Assembly (NCBI GenBank): GCA_037975125.1
Contig: JAJQOW010000014.1
Coordinates: 21,407,484 to 21,471,483 of the forward strand
Direction of reading: 5' to 3'
Source of the DNA: Latrodectus hesperus
Taxonomy: Eukaryota > Arthropoda > Arachnida > Araneae > Theridiidae
DNA: 64,000 bases
Below, piece after piece: positions 35,090 through 46,024 of this stretch. Numbering within the stretch: position 1 is the stretch's first letter; the number at the start of each line of letters is the position of its first letter. Both the position numbers and the translations under genes were made by a program. The notes beneath the pieces were generated by a model. That model searched no databases, was not told the DNA's origin, and saw nothing but the letters and a program-made list of their open reading frames with translations.

Positions 35090-36401
35090 AATTTCCCCAT
35101 TTCATTATAAAATTTGAAAACGGCGTAGGAAATAGTCTCATAGATAAAAGATATTATGATGCTTTTTTTTTTTTTGAGCACTCACGGCTTTACAGCAGAT
35201 CGAATAGCCGCGTTTAGAGGAAGAAATCTCAGAGAATTTCGAAGCATCCACATCCAGACAAACGCGCACATAGAAAACTTTATTCATTCATGATTATTCA
35301 ACATAATCTCAAACTTTCCAATCCATAAAACGTGATCTTACGTCACAGTGAGTCCAATCGTTAGTAAATTTAGTAATATTCAGCTATTACATGCTTTTCA
35401 ACTTTGCAAAAATATATGTGATCATAAATCCGGGAAGAGATACTAATGGCTATTCAATGTTAAATTTTTGTAAGGTCCCTTGATTAGAATATTAATTTTT
35501 AAATTCAATCATCAACAACTATTTTATGGACTTCATAAAACGGAAGTCTCGTTTTTTATTAATTTCTTAAAACTAAAGTAAGATTAGTTGGTTGATGGGT
35601 GTCGTGCCCATTGGGAGAACTACAGATGAGTGTGCAGAACACAGTTAGTTATTTCTTTGATTTCGGAGAATAAACTCTTTTCAAAATCAAGCGGGGGGAT
35701 TCTCCGAGTCGAGGCAGAAATTTTAAAACAGCAGGGCAGCCAAAAATGCAGTAAGATTTGTCAAAATTACTTTTTAAATGGTGATCCTATAGTAGCAAAA
35801 TTGAACTTTTATAATTTCACTTTTATGATCTCTGAGCTTGCTTATTTACATAACGAAAACTGGGTTAAAAGAGCCATTACTGACAGGCAATCTACAAGGC
35901 AATTAAAAATAAAATAAAATAAAAATATTATTTAGAACAACTACCATTGCAATCACAATGAGCTCTAGCATGAAATGTGTTTACAAACGTTACAAAAGAG
36001 CCAATTTATAAAGTATTAATATAATATATACATATTCATAAAGTAAATCAATAAAGTAATCACCAAAGCTACATTGAAAAAATTAAATTTATTTTTACTT
36101 TTTCCGCCAGCATTTTTAAAATATCCTATCATTATTTTTTTTTTTGGTTATATTAAATTAATTTTTTTTCATCACAGTAAAACATTTTTTCGAAACAACA
36201 TAAAAGGAAGAGTTAAATAAAAAATTGTTATTTTTTAAATTTACGAAAAAAACAAAAAAATCATTTCATTTAATAATTTAATAAATTATTTCGATTATTT
36301 TATAATTAAATTAATTTTATTTAATAAAATTCTGTGTATTGTTTTAAGATTATAATTAAACAGAAAAAATAAAATTAACTTACTAAATAATAGACACTTA
36401 C
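35090..36401. other. AT-rich tract with one longer open frame
   Basis: A frame at 35630-35917 (+) of 95 codons (for example SSGGILRVEAEILKQQGSQK) has mixed composition but no good splice context and no recognised family, so it is left uncalled. The remainder is A+T-rich. Confidence 0.35.
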
Positions 36402-36544
36402 ACTCATTTCCTCCGTTGGAAAGTGAGTAAAGCTCCTGTCATCTTGCAACAGAACGCAATAATAAGGCTTCCATTGGATGGGCTGAGATTTGCTTTGCTG
36501 GCGCCATCTATTGTTCTTTAACCGTCCTGCCAAAGCTTCTTTGT
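36402..36544 (-). CDS. Internal exon, PH-domain-like
   Basis: This is the best host-gene evidence in the window. On the minus strand a strong acceptor (TTTTCTTCCCTTAG) and a consensus donor (GAGT|GTAAGTG) bound a 143-base exon. One of the three frames is open, giving 47 codons that enter with two bases of a split codon and end on a codon boundary. The protein has a basic stretch NNRWRQQSKSQPIQ followed by WKPYYCVLLQDDRSFTHFP. That matches strands beta-1 to beta-3 of a pleckstrin-homology domain (Trp, then YYCVL, then a turn and an aromatic strand). PH domains bind phosphoinositides or proteins at membranes. I cannot name the parent gene. Neighbouring exons are not visible on this strand, implying very long introns. 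Confidence 0.75.
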
Positions 36545-36777
36545 CTAAGGGAAGAAAATTAAAAGTAAAATTGTTAACGTTATTGTAACAATAATCAATT
36601 TCTCTCCATAAAAAAAGTTAATTTTGAGAAGCAAAATTAATTGAACAATAAGTACAATATTTTCCTAAAAATTTGCAAATCATGCAATAATATTAAATGA
36701 ATGAAAATAATCTTGTTAATTTTATACAAATAATATATTTATCACAACTAAAGACAGTTCGTTTACATAATTACTTT

Positions 36778-36779
<2 letters not shown>
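36545..36779. other. Intronic spacer upstream of the PH-like exon
   Basis: A+T-rich intron sequence containing the pyrimidine tract of the exon's acceptor at its left edge, with nothing else. Confidence 0.5.

Positions 36780-36846
<67 letters not shown>
36780..36846. repeat. Compound (TA)n(TG)n microsatellite
   Basis: About 27 bases of TA pass directly into about 40 bases of TG. Such compound dinucleotide tracts are likely length-polymorphic. Confidence 0.95.
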
Positions 36847-36849
<3 letters not shown>

Positions 36850-36987
36850 ATTTTTAATTATAAATAAATGTTACAAATTTAACAGAAATATAGGAAAGAA
36901 AATAAACATATGAAAAAGAATATTAATATATTAATAAAAGAATAAGTAGTAGAATATTAATATATTAATATATATAATTAATATAAC

Positions 36988-37042
36988 TTTCTTTCATATA
37001 TTAATATTAATAAAGAATATTAACATTAATATATGAAAGAAA
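36988..37042. repeat. 24-bp inverted repeat
   Basis: TTTCTTTCATATATTAATAT (extended by TAAT, 36988-37011) pairs with 37019-37042 with one mismatch and a 7-base loop. It is probably slippage-derived in an AT-rich region. Confidence 0.55.
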
Positions 37043-40000
37043 ATTAATTCTATTTTGATAAAAAAAGTGATTAAAGCATGAAAAAATACTTCTCATCTCC
37101 ACTGTTTCAAAAATTAGTATTTCAATTCTGTAAAGTTAGTACATTAAAAATTGTCCTTTATCAATATTTACTTCTTATGGCTGGTCTGGTACATTTTAGC
37201 ACGTATCAAAGAATAGAAATTATTTAAAAATATACTAGCATCTAGATCTTCAATACACACTTTTAATTAATTTTAAATTATTTATAATATATACATTAAT
37301 ATTGTGTATATTGTATTTTTCATCAATATCAAAGCCTTAATTGAAAAGAATCTTTAAAACAAGTAATTCGTTCTAAATTTTATTATTAATTTAAAGTTAT
37401 TACAAATATAAATTATAAAGATAACTGCATATAAAACATTTATTTTCTCATAATTAAGGATTTTAAACTTAGGCTGTGGAGTAATTTATGATTTTTTCAT
37501 TATGTATCGTTTTAGAAAAATATGTGGACATGTTATTCTTATTCCAACATACTTACAAAGAAAAAAACAGATTTATAGGTAGAATAGTAGTAGCAAGAGT
37601 TTAAAAATTGAACAATTTACTGAAATAATAGAGAGATAATTTAGATTTTAAATAAAATTTTTACTTTCAATTAAACTCGAAATAATGCAAACAGTGCTGC
37701 CATCTAGTGATTCCATTTTTCATAGTTGTGATTGATTTTACGCATGCATAGAATATAATTAAAATTCTGTTTCTATTATCTACAAAAAGTTGATGAATAT
37801 AAAAACTGATACACAGGCAACATACATGATATAGAAAATGGTGAAAATTGAGACTGTATGTAATGCAAATAAGTCAAGATTTAAGCATTAAACTTATTAT
37901 TGAAAAAATATGTATCTATTTTTTAAAATAATATGCTTGTGAGTGAAGGTATTTGGATTAAATTTTTATTTGTATTTCTTCTTTTTAATAAATAATTCTT
38001 TTTCCCCCATTAGAGTTCAAATTTTATTTTTCAAAAGTATCAGATACTTTATATTTTTATCGCAATATTTCTCATGAGTATGTGTATTAGAATTTAAATA
38101 TTTAAAATAATATAACAGCTTTATAGTGATGGCTTTTAATTAAAAAAATCATGTTTAATGTCTTCAATTAATATTTTTTAAATAAATTTTAATTTATATT
38201 TCTTATCTTTTTATTTCCATTTGTCCTCTAATATAACTTAGAAAAATGTGATTGGATTTGCATATGTTTTTCAAAATTCCACTTTTTTTAGATATAAATA
38301 TTTTTCACAAATATGAACTTCTATGTGAAATTTTAAACTTACGTATTAAAAAATACTTTTTTTAAGAAACACAATTTAAATTTGATCAAATGACAAAAAT
38401 CAGTCGAAAACAATAGTTTTTTTTTAGAAATGAAATTCGTCTCCAATAACTTTAGGAATTTAAAAGAAAAATAATAAAAAATAAAATACAATAAGAAGCA
38501 ATTTAATACTCTTCTGAAGATAAATGCAGTAACAATTTGTTAAAATATGCTTAGTTTTTAATTTAACATAAAAAGAATCTAAATTTCAGAAGTGATGGTA
38601 TTTTGAAACGATAAAATTGCCAAATTAAGAGGAAATTATGGACGCGAAAATTTAGTAAAATTGAACTATTTACATGAAATAGTTGCATCTAAATGAGTGC
38701 AATTAAATGCTGTGGCTCAAAATATAAATAGCATTCCACGCATCTGCGCTTACCCGTACGAAATTCGTAGAGCATTCACATCTTTCAGCTAAGAAGGAGT
38801 ACAATGTTGCCAACTCTCTCATACAAAAAGTCAGAGGAGAATAAAAAAAAGTTAAAGTTGAACAGATTCACACGAAATTTTTAAAAGAATTTCTGAAAAG
38901 ATGAATTACCCTTTAAAAGTTGCTAGGTTTTCATAAATGAAACAAATGGGGCTAAAACAGGACCATATTATACAAATAGATACGCTCTGAGGAATTTGAG
39001 CAAAATTTGTCATACATGTATCCTCTCGAAGTATACGAAGCTTTAAGCCTCCTAAAATGGGGAGTAAAAGAACACATAATTGAGTTTATTGCGGTTCGAC
39101 AAAGACATGGCACAAATGTTTCGTATCATTTCGAATTATGAATTACGCATACCGAATTGCTAATTGCTGTGATAAAGAGTTGAGAATAGGTAAGAAAAGG
39201 GAAAATATTATGTAAATTTTGAGAAATACCAGAAGAATTCTCATTAGAAAAGAAATGTTGAGTTATTAAAATTTGCTTTAGCTCAAAAGAGGATAAAATG
39301 CCTCCATATAACAGGAAATTTCTCATGTCTCGACAGAATATTCGGAGCACATTGTCTTTATCTTGACGTTAACTACACTTATTAAAACTTGTACGCTCTC
39401 TCTACCACCGAAAGCAAAGAAAGTAAAAGGTTAAAGAATTGGCATGTCATGCACACGCTTTAATAAATTTGAATGAAATTTGGTATTCTCGTTACGTATC
39501 ATCTATTGCGCGGCGAATGTTACTAAAACTACTCATGATTGATTAAATGAGGGTACAGCGCACGTTATAATTTTCAAAAACCGTTTGCGCTAGAAATATG
39601 AAATTTGGAAAAGTGATTCTTCGCTTAAATGCACAGTTGGTCTTAGTTTTAGGAAAGTGTACATAATAGGGGTAAAGAAAAAAATATTTTCAGGAATTGA
39701 AATATTCAAAAACTTTTAACTTCAGAGTCATTTCATTTCAATACTTTTGAAATTTGATACATTAAGTTTTTAACGACCACCAAGTAAAAGCTCTATGTTA
39801 AAGATTATCCTTTATTAAGTTAAATAAATGTGGTGGGGAGGGAGGAAGTGGTTAGTACAAAGCGGTGCAAATGTAATTCGAAAGCAGCTTGAGCTAAAAT
39901 TTTGTATATGAAAGAAAATGTGTGCATCGATATGCTTTAGCATAACAACTGAACAATTAAATCAATATTAACTAAATTTGATACTGATCTAAATAAGAGG

Positions 40001-40333
40001 AGATCAAATACAGAATAAATCTAAATTAAATCGCCTACTTTAATACAGATTTAAAAAAAGAATTAAATATATTGTGCCCAATATAATCGAGATAGTACAT
40101 CATCATGATCCTGAAAGATATGGATTAATTGTTGCCACTCATAGCCAATTCATTTTTTCTTCAGCAAATTTTACAGCTATATTGCTTTTGTAAATTGTAT
40201 AACTGAATGGTATCCGAAACATTCCTACTCTTATTCAAAAAGAGATGAGTAACTTACATTTCCTACAAGTTATTTCATTCAAATCAACTTTAAATATGTT
40301 GTTGTTGTTACTTATCTCCTGGGTTCAGCAGAG
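37043..40333. other. AT-rich tract grading into a more complex zone
   Basis: Up to about 38680 the sequence is featureless and A+T-rich. From 38690 to 39930 complexity rises and a word close to GAAATTTGG(T/A)A recurs at irregular spacing (near 38873, 39476, 39600, 39750, 39898). This suggests an old dispersed repeat of unknown class. The 74-codon frame at 39126-39350 (-) is unsupported. A CTCF-like GCCATCTAGTGA lies at 37699-37710. Confidence 0.35.
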
Positions 40334-40925
40334 CTAAACCAGATTTATGAATTTATTCACTCTTAAAAAGTCCAAAACCATGATCGGGTTTCTATATAGA
40401 TCTAGTCTAGAAAGCTACAGACAATCCAAAATATGATCAGGAGTCGCCAGTTCTCTGCGACACGTCACGCACATAGGAAAAGGTCTTATTCCCGTTACTG
40501 TTACACTGAGATCTCAAATGTATCACTTTCAAATCTTGTAATGGCTGTCTGATCACTTCTGCTACACTGGAGGGACAAAACCCCTCCAGGTCTCATTCCC
40601 TGATCTCAGTGGTGCACTGGAGGGATGTTCCAGGAAGCACTGTCAGATCTTGTAATCATCGAAAAAAGTTCAGAATAAATTAAAGAATCAGGGACATTTA
40701 AATGTTCCCAAGAACCCACCTTAGCTAATAAGTCTGCTGTTTCGTTGCCATGGGTGTCTGTATGAGATGGTATTCACTGAAAGTGAACTTCTCGGATGGA
40801 CGAGAGATGCTTGAGGTTGTTAATAATTGCGATGCTAGTACTATCTCGCACTCTTTGCCAGTTGGAGAGGTATTGAACAGAACTGAAACTGTCAGACAGG
40901 ACATCACTTTAAATTTAACCCAGTT
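40334..40925 (-). pseudogene. LINE 3' end: RNase H domain and CxxC tail, second copy
   Basis: Minus-strand translation gives the RNase H domain from its first catalytic Asp (DVLSDSFSSVQYLSNWQRVR) through NNLKHLSSIREVHFQ to IPSHTDTHGNETADLLAK. The expected QW before IPSH reads Q-stop (TGG to TGA). After a stop and a frame change come MCVTCRRELATPDHILDC and DLYRNPIMVLDFLRVNKF, then a TAG at 40334. This order (RNase H, CxxC, HILDCL, VLDFLRV) is that of the 3' end of ORF2 in I/Jockey-type LINEs. It differs enough from the 20-kb copy to be another subfamily. It is dead and lacks the reverse transcriptase. Confidence 0.88.
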
Positions 40926-40930
40926 CAAAC

Positions 40931-43740
40931 TAAATAGTTAATTAAATAGAGCTATGCTCATATACACTATCAATCATCTCAAGAAAAGACTATCAAAAAT
41001 TGAGACACGTAAAACAAATTAGCACAAAAAAGCTTTCTTATAGCCTCGTGTTGTGCCACCCTGTTGAATATTTTAGGTTTGATCAATATTTTTTACAATG
41101 TCAAAACTTCAAAATTAACTCCAACTCTGGGTATATACATAATACCACGCAATTATAAAAGATTAGGAAAACGCCTAAAATATTGCAATATTTAAAAAAA
41201 AAAAAAAGAACGGAAGTCGCGTTTTTTTTACGTTGCGATGCCACAGATAATTGCGAAATGTTGACCCGTATGTTCGCAAAACAATGCTTAAAAACTGTGC
41301 AAGTAATAATACCATACAAATCAGTTCTAATAAATCTCCTTAGAATCAATTAGAAATTTTAAGAAACCGCCTGAATATACAAACACAGAATGGCAGCTCC
41401 TTAATACACACAATGAAAACGAGTCATAAAAATACATGAAAATCAATTTGCAACAGCGCTATAATTCATTTTTTATTTTTACACGCGACTGAGAGTGCAA
41501 ATGGAGCGGATAAAGATCGAAACTATTCCATTGTGTTATGGAACACAAATCCAAATTTATGGATCCCAAGTAATAAAGAAAGAAGTCTTGCTGCTGCAGA
41601 AAAAAAAAAAAAACTCTTTTATTTGATAGCGCTCTTGCTGCCAAAGCTCAATCTATCACACAATAAATATCATCTCACAAAACTCATTGGCTAATACACC
41701 ATGCTCCATGTCAAGCGTTTGATTTTATAGGTCGATTTAAAATAGTTTTCGACGTCCTAGTTTTCAAATGATGGACATCGAAATGTATATTTTATTGCGT
41801 TTCGTTTTTGTGACGAATGGATGGGATTAAAATAAGCATCAGAAAATTCAAGACTCAAATCTAGTGTTGAATATCAGATTCCCTGTTAGTTGGTCGCGAA
41901 AAGTTCATAATTCATTACTTGTCATAAAAACATTGTGATTGAAACTCTCTTTGAGTTTTCTTTTCCCCAAGGAAAAAGTGAGGTAACGATAAAACGTACT
42001 ATATAGCTCATACAGTATACACGGTTTTACATTGTAGGATCATATATCACATATTTTTATCAATAGAATTTAATAAAATAGTTAACTAGTCAGCTTGAAA
42101 TATCATCATACTCAAAATAATCCTATAATACTTTTTGCAATTAAACACAATTATTTATCAACATATTTTCGTGATATTAAATAAAACTTTTGTTTATTAG
42201 AGTATTTTTTAAATATAACTAAAAAGTTATCAGCACAATGGAATATTCACAATAAATAGAAATTGACAAAATTACACATTTCTGAAAAATAAGCAATTAT
42301 TTCGTCAAAAGATATGGAAAAAATATAGTTAGCGGCAATTTTTAGTTACTTGATCTGTTTGTCCCCAGAGGTAAATTTATTTTTGTATACAACAGGTGAA
42401 ACTGTACCGAGATCTTCGATTAAAATCAGATTTCGAACCACAACAAATATCCATTTCGAAGTGGAAGTTGAATTCACGATTTGTAGGACTGAAAATTAGA
42501 TCATGGAGCATTCAATAAATGGCATTCTTTAGTTGCATTTTAATCTGTGATAACAGGGTCATCAAATTAAAATAACCACTTTAAAAAATTTTAACGAAAT
42601 TTTTGAGCCCATATTTTACAAATCTGTTTTTTCATTATTTCAATATTAATTAAAAGAAATGTTTAATGTTGGCTTAAGCAAGGCACTAATCTTAAGAATG
42701 AAAAATAATATGTTACAAATATTGAATTATTAATTTAGAATTTTATTAAGACTTCTAGAAATACTTCATTCATCAATAAAAATAATTATCTGAATAATTT
42801 CTGCTTAAAACACAAAGAAACAAAATAAATTATGTACAATTATAAAAAGACATTTAGAAGGGTTTCTTTTTTAATTCAAGAGGTAAACCAGGTTTTCTGA
42901 GTCTATTTGGAAGTCCAGATGAAGTAATCACGATTCTTTTTTTTCCAAGCATATAAGTCCTTATTTTAAAAAATATTTCTTAAAAAATTAAATTCTTAAA
43001 TTTCTCTCTTTTTTCCCCCCATGCAGTAAATTTTCTTTATGTACTGCAGTTATTTAAACAATAAATTATCAAATAAAAATAAACATTATATCAGGGTTAG
43101 TGGGTTTTCGAATAGACTATTGAATTATAAAAAAAATCCTTCTTGATTAACCAAATTTATCAAATAATTTTTATGATGTCAATTTCAACCCCTTTAGTGC
43201 TTTCACTTTTATTACTCTATTCTACAATCTATTTCCCAATGAGCATTTAGTTGTTAATATTTAAATTGTATATACATTGTTTTAAAAATGAATGAAAACG
43301 GAAAGAATAATATGGTTTTTATTTTGTACTTAATGTTCCTTAAATGTTGAAACGTTAAAGTGCTTTGTTAGAAGAATGGTTCATTTTTTAAATAAGAAAA
43401 TACGAAAGTTTTATTAGAATAGAACAGATTTCTAAAAATTTACATGTAATCTAGAAAAATGGTTTCTTTGCTATTATCATAATAAGAATTGTGGTTCTGT
43501 AACATAAACATAAACATAAAGAAAGCTGGTAACATAAAGCACAGTAATGATGCTTAGATACTGAATTACTTACACTCTCTAAAAACACTCATTAAAAAGA
43601 ACTTCAGAAAGGCCCACCAAAACAAAATAAGTAATCTTCACACCTAACAAATAAATCCACAATAGTGAAATAGCATAAGCATTGGTTTCGATTAGGCTAT
43701 TATTATAGCGATTAAGTCTTATGGTAAAAGTTTACAATCG
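40931..43740. other. AT-rich tract with an R1 fragment
   Basis: Mostly featureless. Frames at 41101-41349 (-) and 41459-41644 (-) include homopolymer-encoded Lys/Phe runs and are not supported. The only structured item is the R1 fragment at 42655-42765. Confidence 0.45.
42655..42765 (+). repeat. Dispersed repeat R1, left-end fragment
   Basis: Words GAAATGTTTAATGTTGGC, TAAGCAAGGCAC, ACAAATATTGAATTATTAAT and TTTAGAATTTTATTAA match 5448-5545 of R1 copy 1 in order and orientation. The coding part is absent. The fragment helps mark the left portion of the family. Confidence 0.65.
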
Positions 43741-43946
43741 GGTGCCGCTTTGATTCTTTGGCAACTGTTTTGGCGCCAAGATGGTCGCCAAGACGTGACT
43801 AACAAGCTAAATAATAATAATAATATATAATTTGTATTAATATAATATATATATTTTTATAAATAATAATAAAATTAAGACTAAAAATAACGGGATTGCC
43901 AGAAATTGAATTTTATCCCCAAATTCTTGCCAAACTAAGGGGCACC
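43741..43946. mobile_element. Probable degenerate MITE (GGTGCC termini)
   Basis: The ends carry inverted words GGTGCC...TTTGGCAA (left) and TTGCCAAA...GGCACC (right), with a palindromic TGGCGCCAAGATGGTCGCCA region inside. Pairing of the arms is imperfect and no target duplication is clear. A similar GGCGCGAATGACTTTGG region at 50536-50575 hints at a second relative. Confidence 0.35.
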
Positions 43947-44951
43947 AGATTCTAAACCGAACCCAGTCTTATTATTCATTTTAAAATGTATATCTCATGC
44001 TATGTATATATTTCTCTTATAAATAATCATTCTATTTTTCTTAATGAGTATTCAATGAACTCGAATGGTTTTCTTAAATGAATTCCAAGTTTACCATATG
44101 ACATTGTATTTGCTGCAAACAATACCTGCAGACGTAATAAACAGATTTTTTTTAATTAAATGAAAACACAACAAATGTATAAGCTAAATCATTCAAATAA
44201 TGAAATTTATTCAAAATAAGAATAAGAAACACTAATTCAATACATTAAAACATCAGTATGTTGCATGAGAAATGACAATAATTTACTGATGTCATTTAAC
44301 AAATGTGCAGCGCTTATTCGCGATCATAAGGTAAAATAAAGAGGATGGCAACGGCATGATGGTGGAGAGCGGGTGAACAATGGAAGGCGATAATTCGCTT
44401 AGCGCTGTGTACAATCAAGTGTCAATGCGCATTAATACAAGGCGCGTAACAAGGCGTAGCTTGTATAATTTACGCCCACCTGTTTGTTCCTCACGGTCGA
44501 GAACATCATTATGCGACGTGTTCTGAATGAATAATGTTTTCCTGTCTGTTCTTGAACATTCACGTCGAAGTAAAGATGACAAAAGAAATGATTTCATCCA
44601 TGCGAAAGTGGTTTTCCGTTTCGATTTCTGTACAGTTCAAAATGTAATGATGTTGTTGGGTTTTCTCTGTTTGACTCACTGTTGCCATTAATAATTCAGA
44701 ATAAAGGTAATTAAAAGAGAAGGAATTAAACATCTAGAGTCATTAAGTTTCCCAAGGACTCTAGGAGAGAAAGGTGGAAAATTATTGAAGCGAACCATTT
44801 TTCATGGAGGTCTTGATTATTTAAACATTATTTCCAAAAACCTTTACTAGATAGATTCTTGAGAGATTTAATAATTTACTCAATAGAAAATAATCAAACA
44901 AATCATTTCTATACTGTTTAAAATCTAACGTTTTTGAAGCTGGCATTATTA
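43947..44951. other. AT-rich tract with a GC-richer patch
   Basis: The 44290-44600 patch has several CG-containing words (GCGCTTATTCGCGATC, AAGGCGCGTAACAAGGCG) but no long frame on either strand and no repeat partner. It could be a conserved non-coding element. Confidence 0.35.
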
Positions 44952-44990
44952 CAGGGGTGGCCAACCAGCGGCTCTTTGAAGGATTATTTG

Positions 44991-45252
44991 TGGCTCTCGA
45001 TAAATGTACCCGAGTTCACTCTTTTGGCTCTCGATAAATGTATCCAAGTTCACTCTTTTGGCTCTCGATAAATGTACCGAGTTCTTTCCTTTGGCTCTCG
45101 ATAAATGTACCCGAGTTCACTCTTTTTGGCTCTTAATAAATGTACCTGAGTTCACTTATTTGCCTCTTGATAAATGTACCCAAGTTCACTCTTTTGGCTC
45201 TCGATAAATGTACCCGAGTTCACTCTTTTGGCTCCTGATAAATGTACTCGAG
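44991..45252 (+). repeat. 34-bp minisatellite inside hAT B
   Basis: The unit GGCTCTCGATAAATGTACCC, completed by GAGTTCACTCTTTT, repeats about eight times. TAAATGTA starts at 45001, 45035, 45069, 45102, 45137, 45171, 45205 and 45239. Units differ at a few sites. The array begins inside the subterminal GCTCTTT region of the element, so it probably arose by expansion of a subterminal motif, where hAT transposases typically bind. Confidence 0.95.
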
Positions 45253-45300
45253 AGAAGATCAAGCTCTACAAGTAAAATATAAGTACTTACTGAATTTTGG

Positions 45301-45578
45301 AGCCGCCCAACTTGTCTAGTGGTAAGTGTGCCTGACTGCGGATAAGGAGGTCCTGGGTTCGAATCCCGGTTCGGGCATGGATGTACTTTCTCTCTCTATC
45401 TATCCTGTCTTTGTCCCTTCCTTGTATGAATGAGGTGTGAATGGTTGCCTACCCTATAAACGGATACCTATGGCATGTGTGTACTGAAGAAGTCGAACTT
45501 CACACCAAATATGGTTCAGTTGGAAAAGTGGAGCAGCGCACCCTATATTGCCAGCCTAGCTGGCACACGACAACAACA
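45301..45578 (+). mobile_element. tRNA-derived SINE, family C, nested in hAT B
   Basis: The SINE is bounded by a perfect ACTGAATTTTGG duplication (45289-45300 and 45579-45590). Removing it restores the transposase frame. The head carries an A-box-like TCTAGTGGTAAGTG and a B-box GGGTTCGAATCCCGG, with CTGCGGA at the anticodon loop, tRNA-Arg-like by eye. The body includes TGTATGAATGAGGTGTGAA and ACCCTATAAACGGATACC, and the tail is (CAA)n. A reverse-orientation copy lies at 62287-62562. The frame at 45441-45815 is a SINE-hAT chimera, not a gene. Confidence 0.95.
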
Positions 45579-45581
45579 ACT

Positions 45582-45815
45582 GAATTTTGGAAATTTGTAT
45601 CAGAATCGAATTATCCTGAATTACAGAAGGCTGCTTTTCGAAATATTTCAATATTCGGAGCAACGTACTTATGTGAATCATTTTATTCCGCTTTAAAATT
45701 CGTGAAATCCAAACACCGATCAGTAGTAACTGACCAACACCTCAAAGAATTATTGAGAAGTACTGTCACCAATGAGTCGCCAAATTTTAAAGAATCATCA
45801 AGCGAAGTAAAATAA
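45582..45815 (+). pseudogene. hAT B transposase C-terminal dimerisation segment
   Basis: The translation EFWKFVSESNYPELQKAAFR is followed by IFGATYLCESFYSALKFVKS, then KHRSVVTDQHLKELLRSTVT and the stop. This is the hAT C-terminal dimerisation domain: FW...YP.L...A, then YLCE..FS, then K...R..L....L...LR. Upstream domains are gone and a SINE has split the frame just before the EFW. The remaining 75 or so codons are open. Confidence 0.9.
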
Positions 45816-46024
45816 ATGTGTTTAGTTTTTAATATTTGAATTCAGTACACATATTTTGTACTTTTATTTATGATTTCAATAAATATAATTTCTGTAAAAA
45901 AAATTTTTTAATACCTTTTTTTTGCATACCTTTTACAAACGTATTTAATAGCGGCTCTCGAAAAATTTCAAATTTTGAAAAATGGCTCGGACTCTCAAGG
46001 AGCTTGGCCACCCCTGCATTATTA

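Larger units (their letters stand above)
44952..46016 (+). mobile_element. hAT element B (CAGGGGTGGCCAACC termini), perfect TSD
   Basis: The element starts CAGGGGTGGCCAACCAGCGG and ends with the inverted form (GCTTGGCCACCCCTG). Perfect 8-bp duplications CATTATTA lie at 44944-44951 and 46017-46024. It is a hAT superfamily member distinct from element A by termini and protein. It contains, in order, a 34-bp minisatellite, a nested SINE, and a C-terminal transposase remnant. It is internally deleted and non-autonomous. Confidence 0.96.

Noticed and set aside
40750..40941. Plus-strand and minus-strand frames at the second LINE tail
   Set aside because: The RNase H reading lies in another minus-strand frame with the SDS and GNETAD motifs. 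These longer frames are shadows.
41101..41644. Frames containing Phe or Lys runs
   Set aside because: The runs come from A or T homopolymers, and composition elsewhere is random AT-rich.
45441..45815. 124-codon frame as a single protein
   Set aside because: The first part is SINE C body, the second is the hAT B transposase tail. Only the latter is protein-derived.
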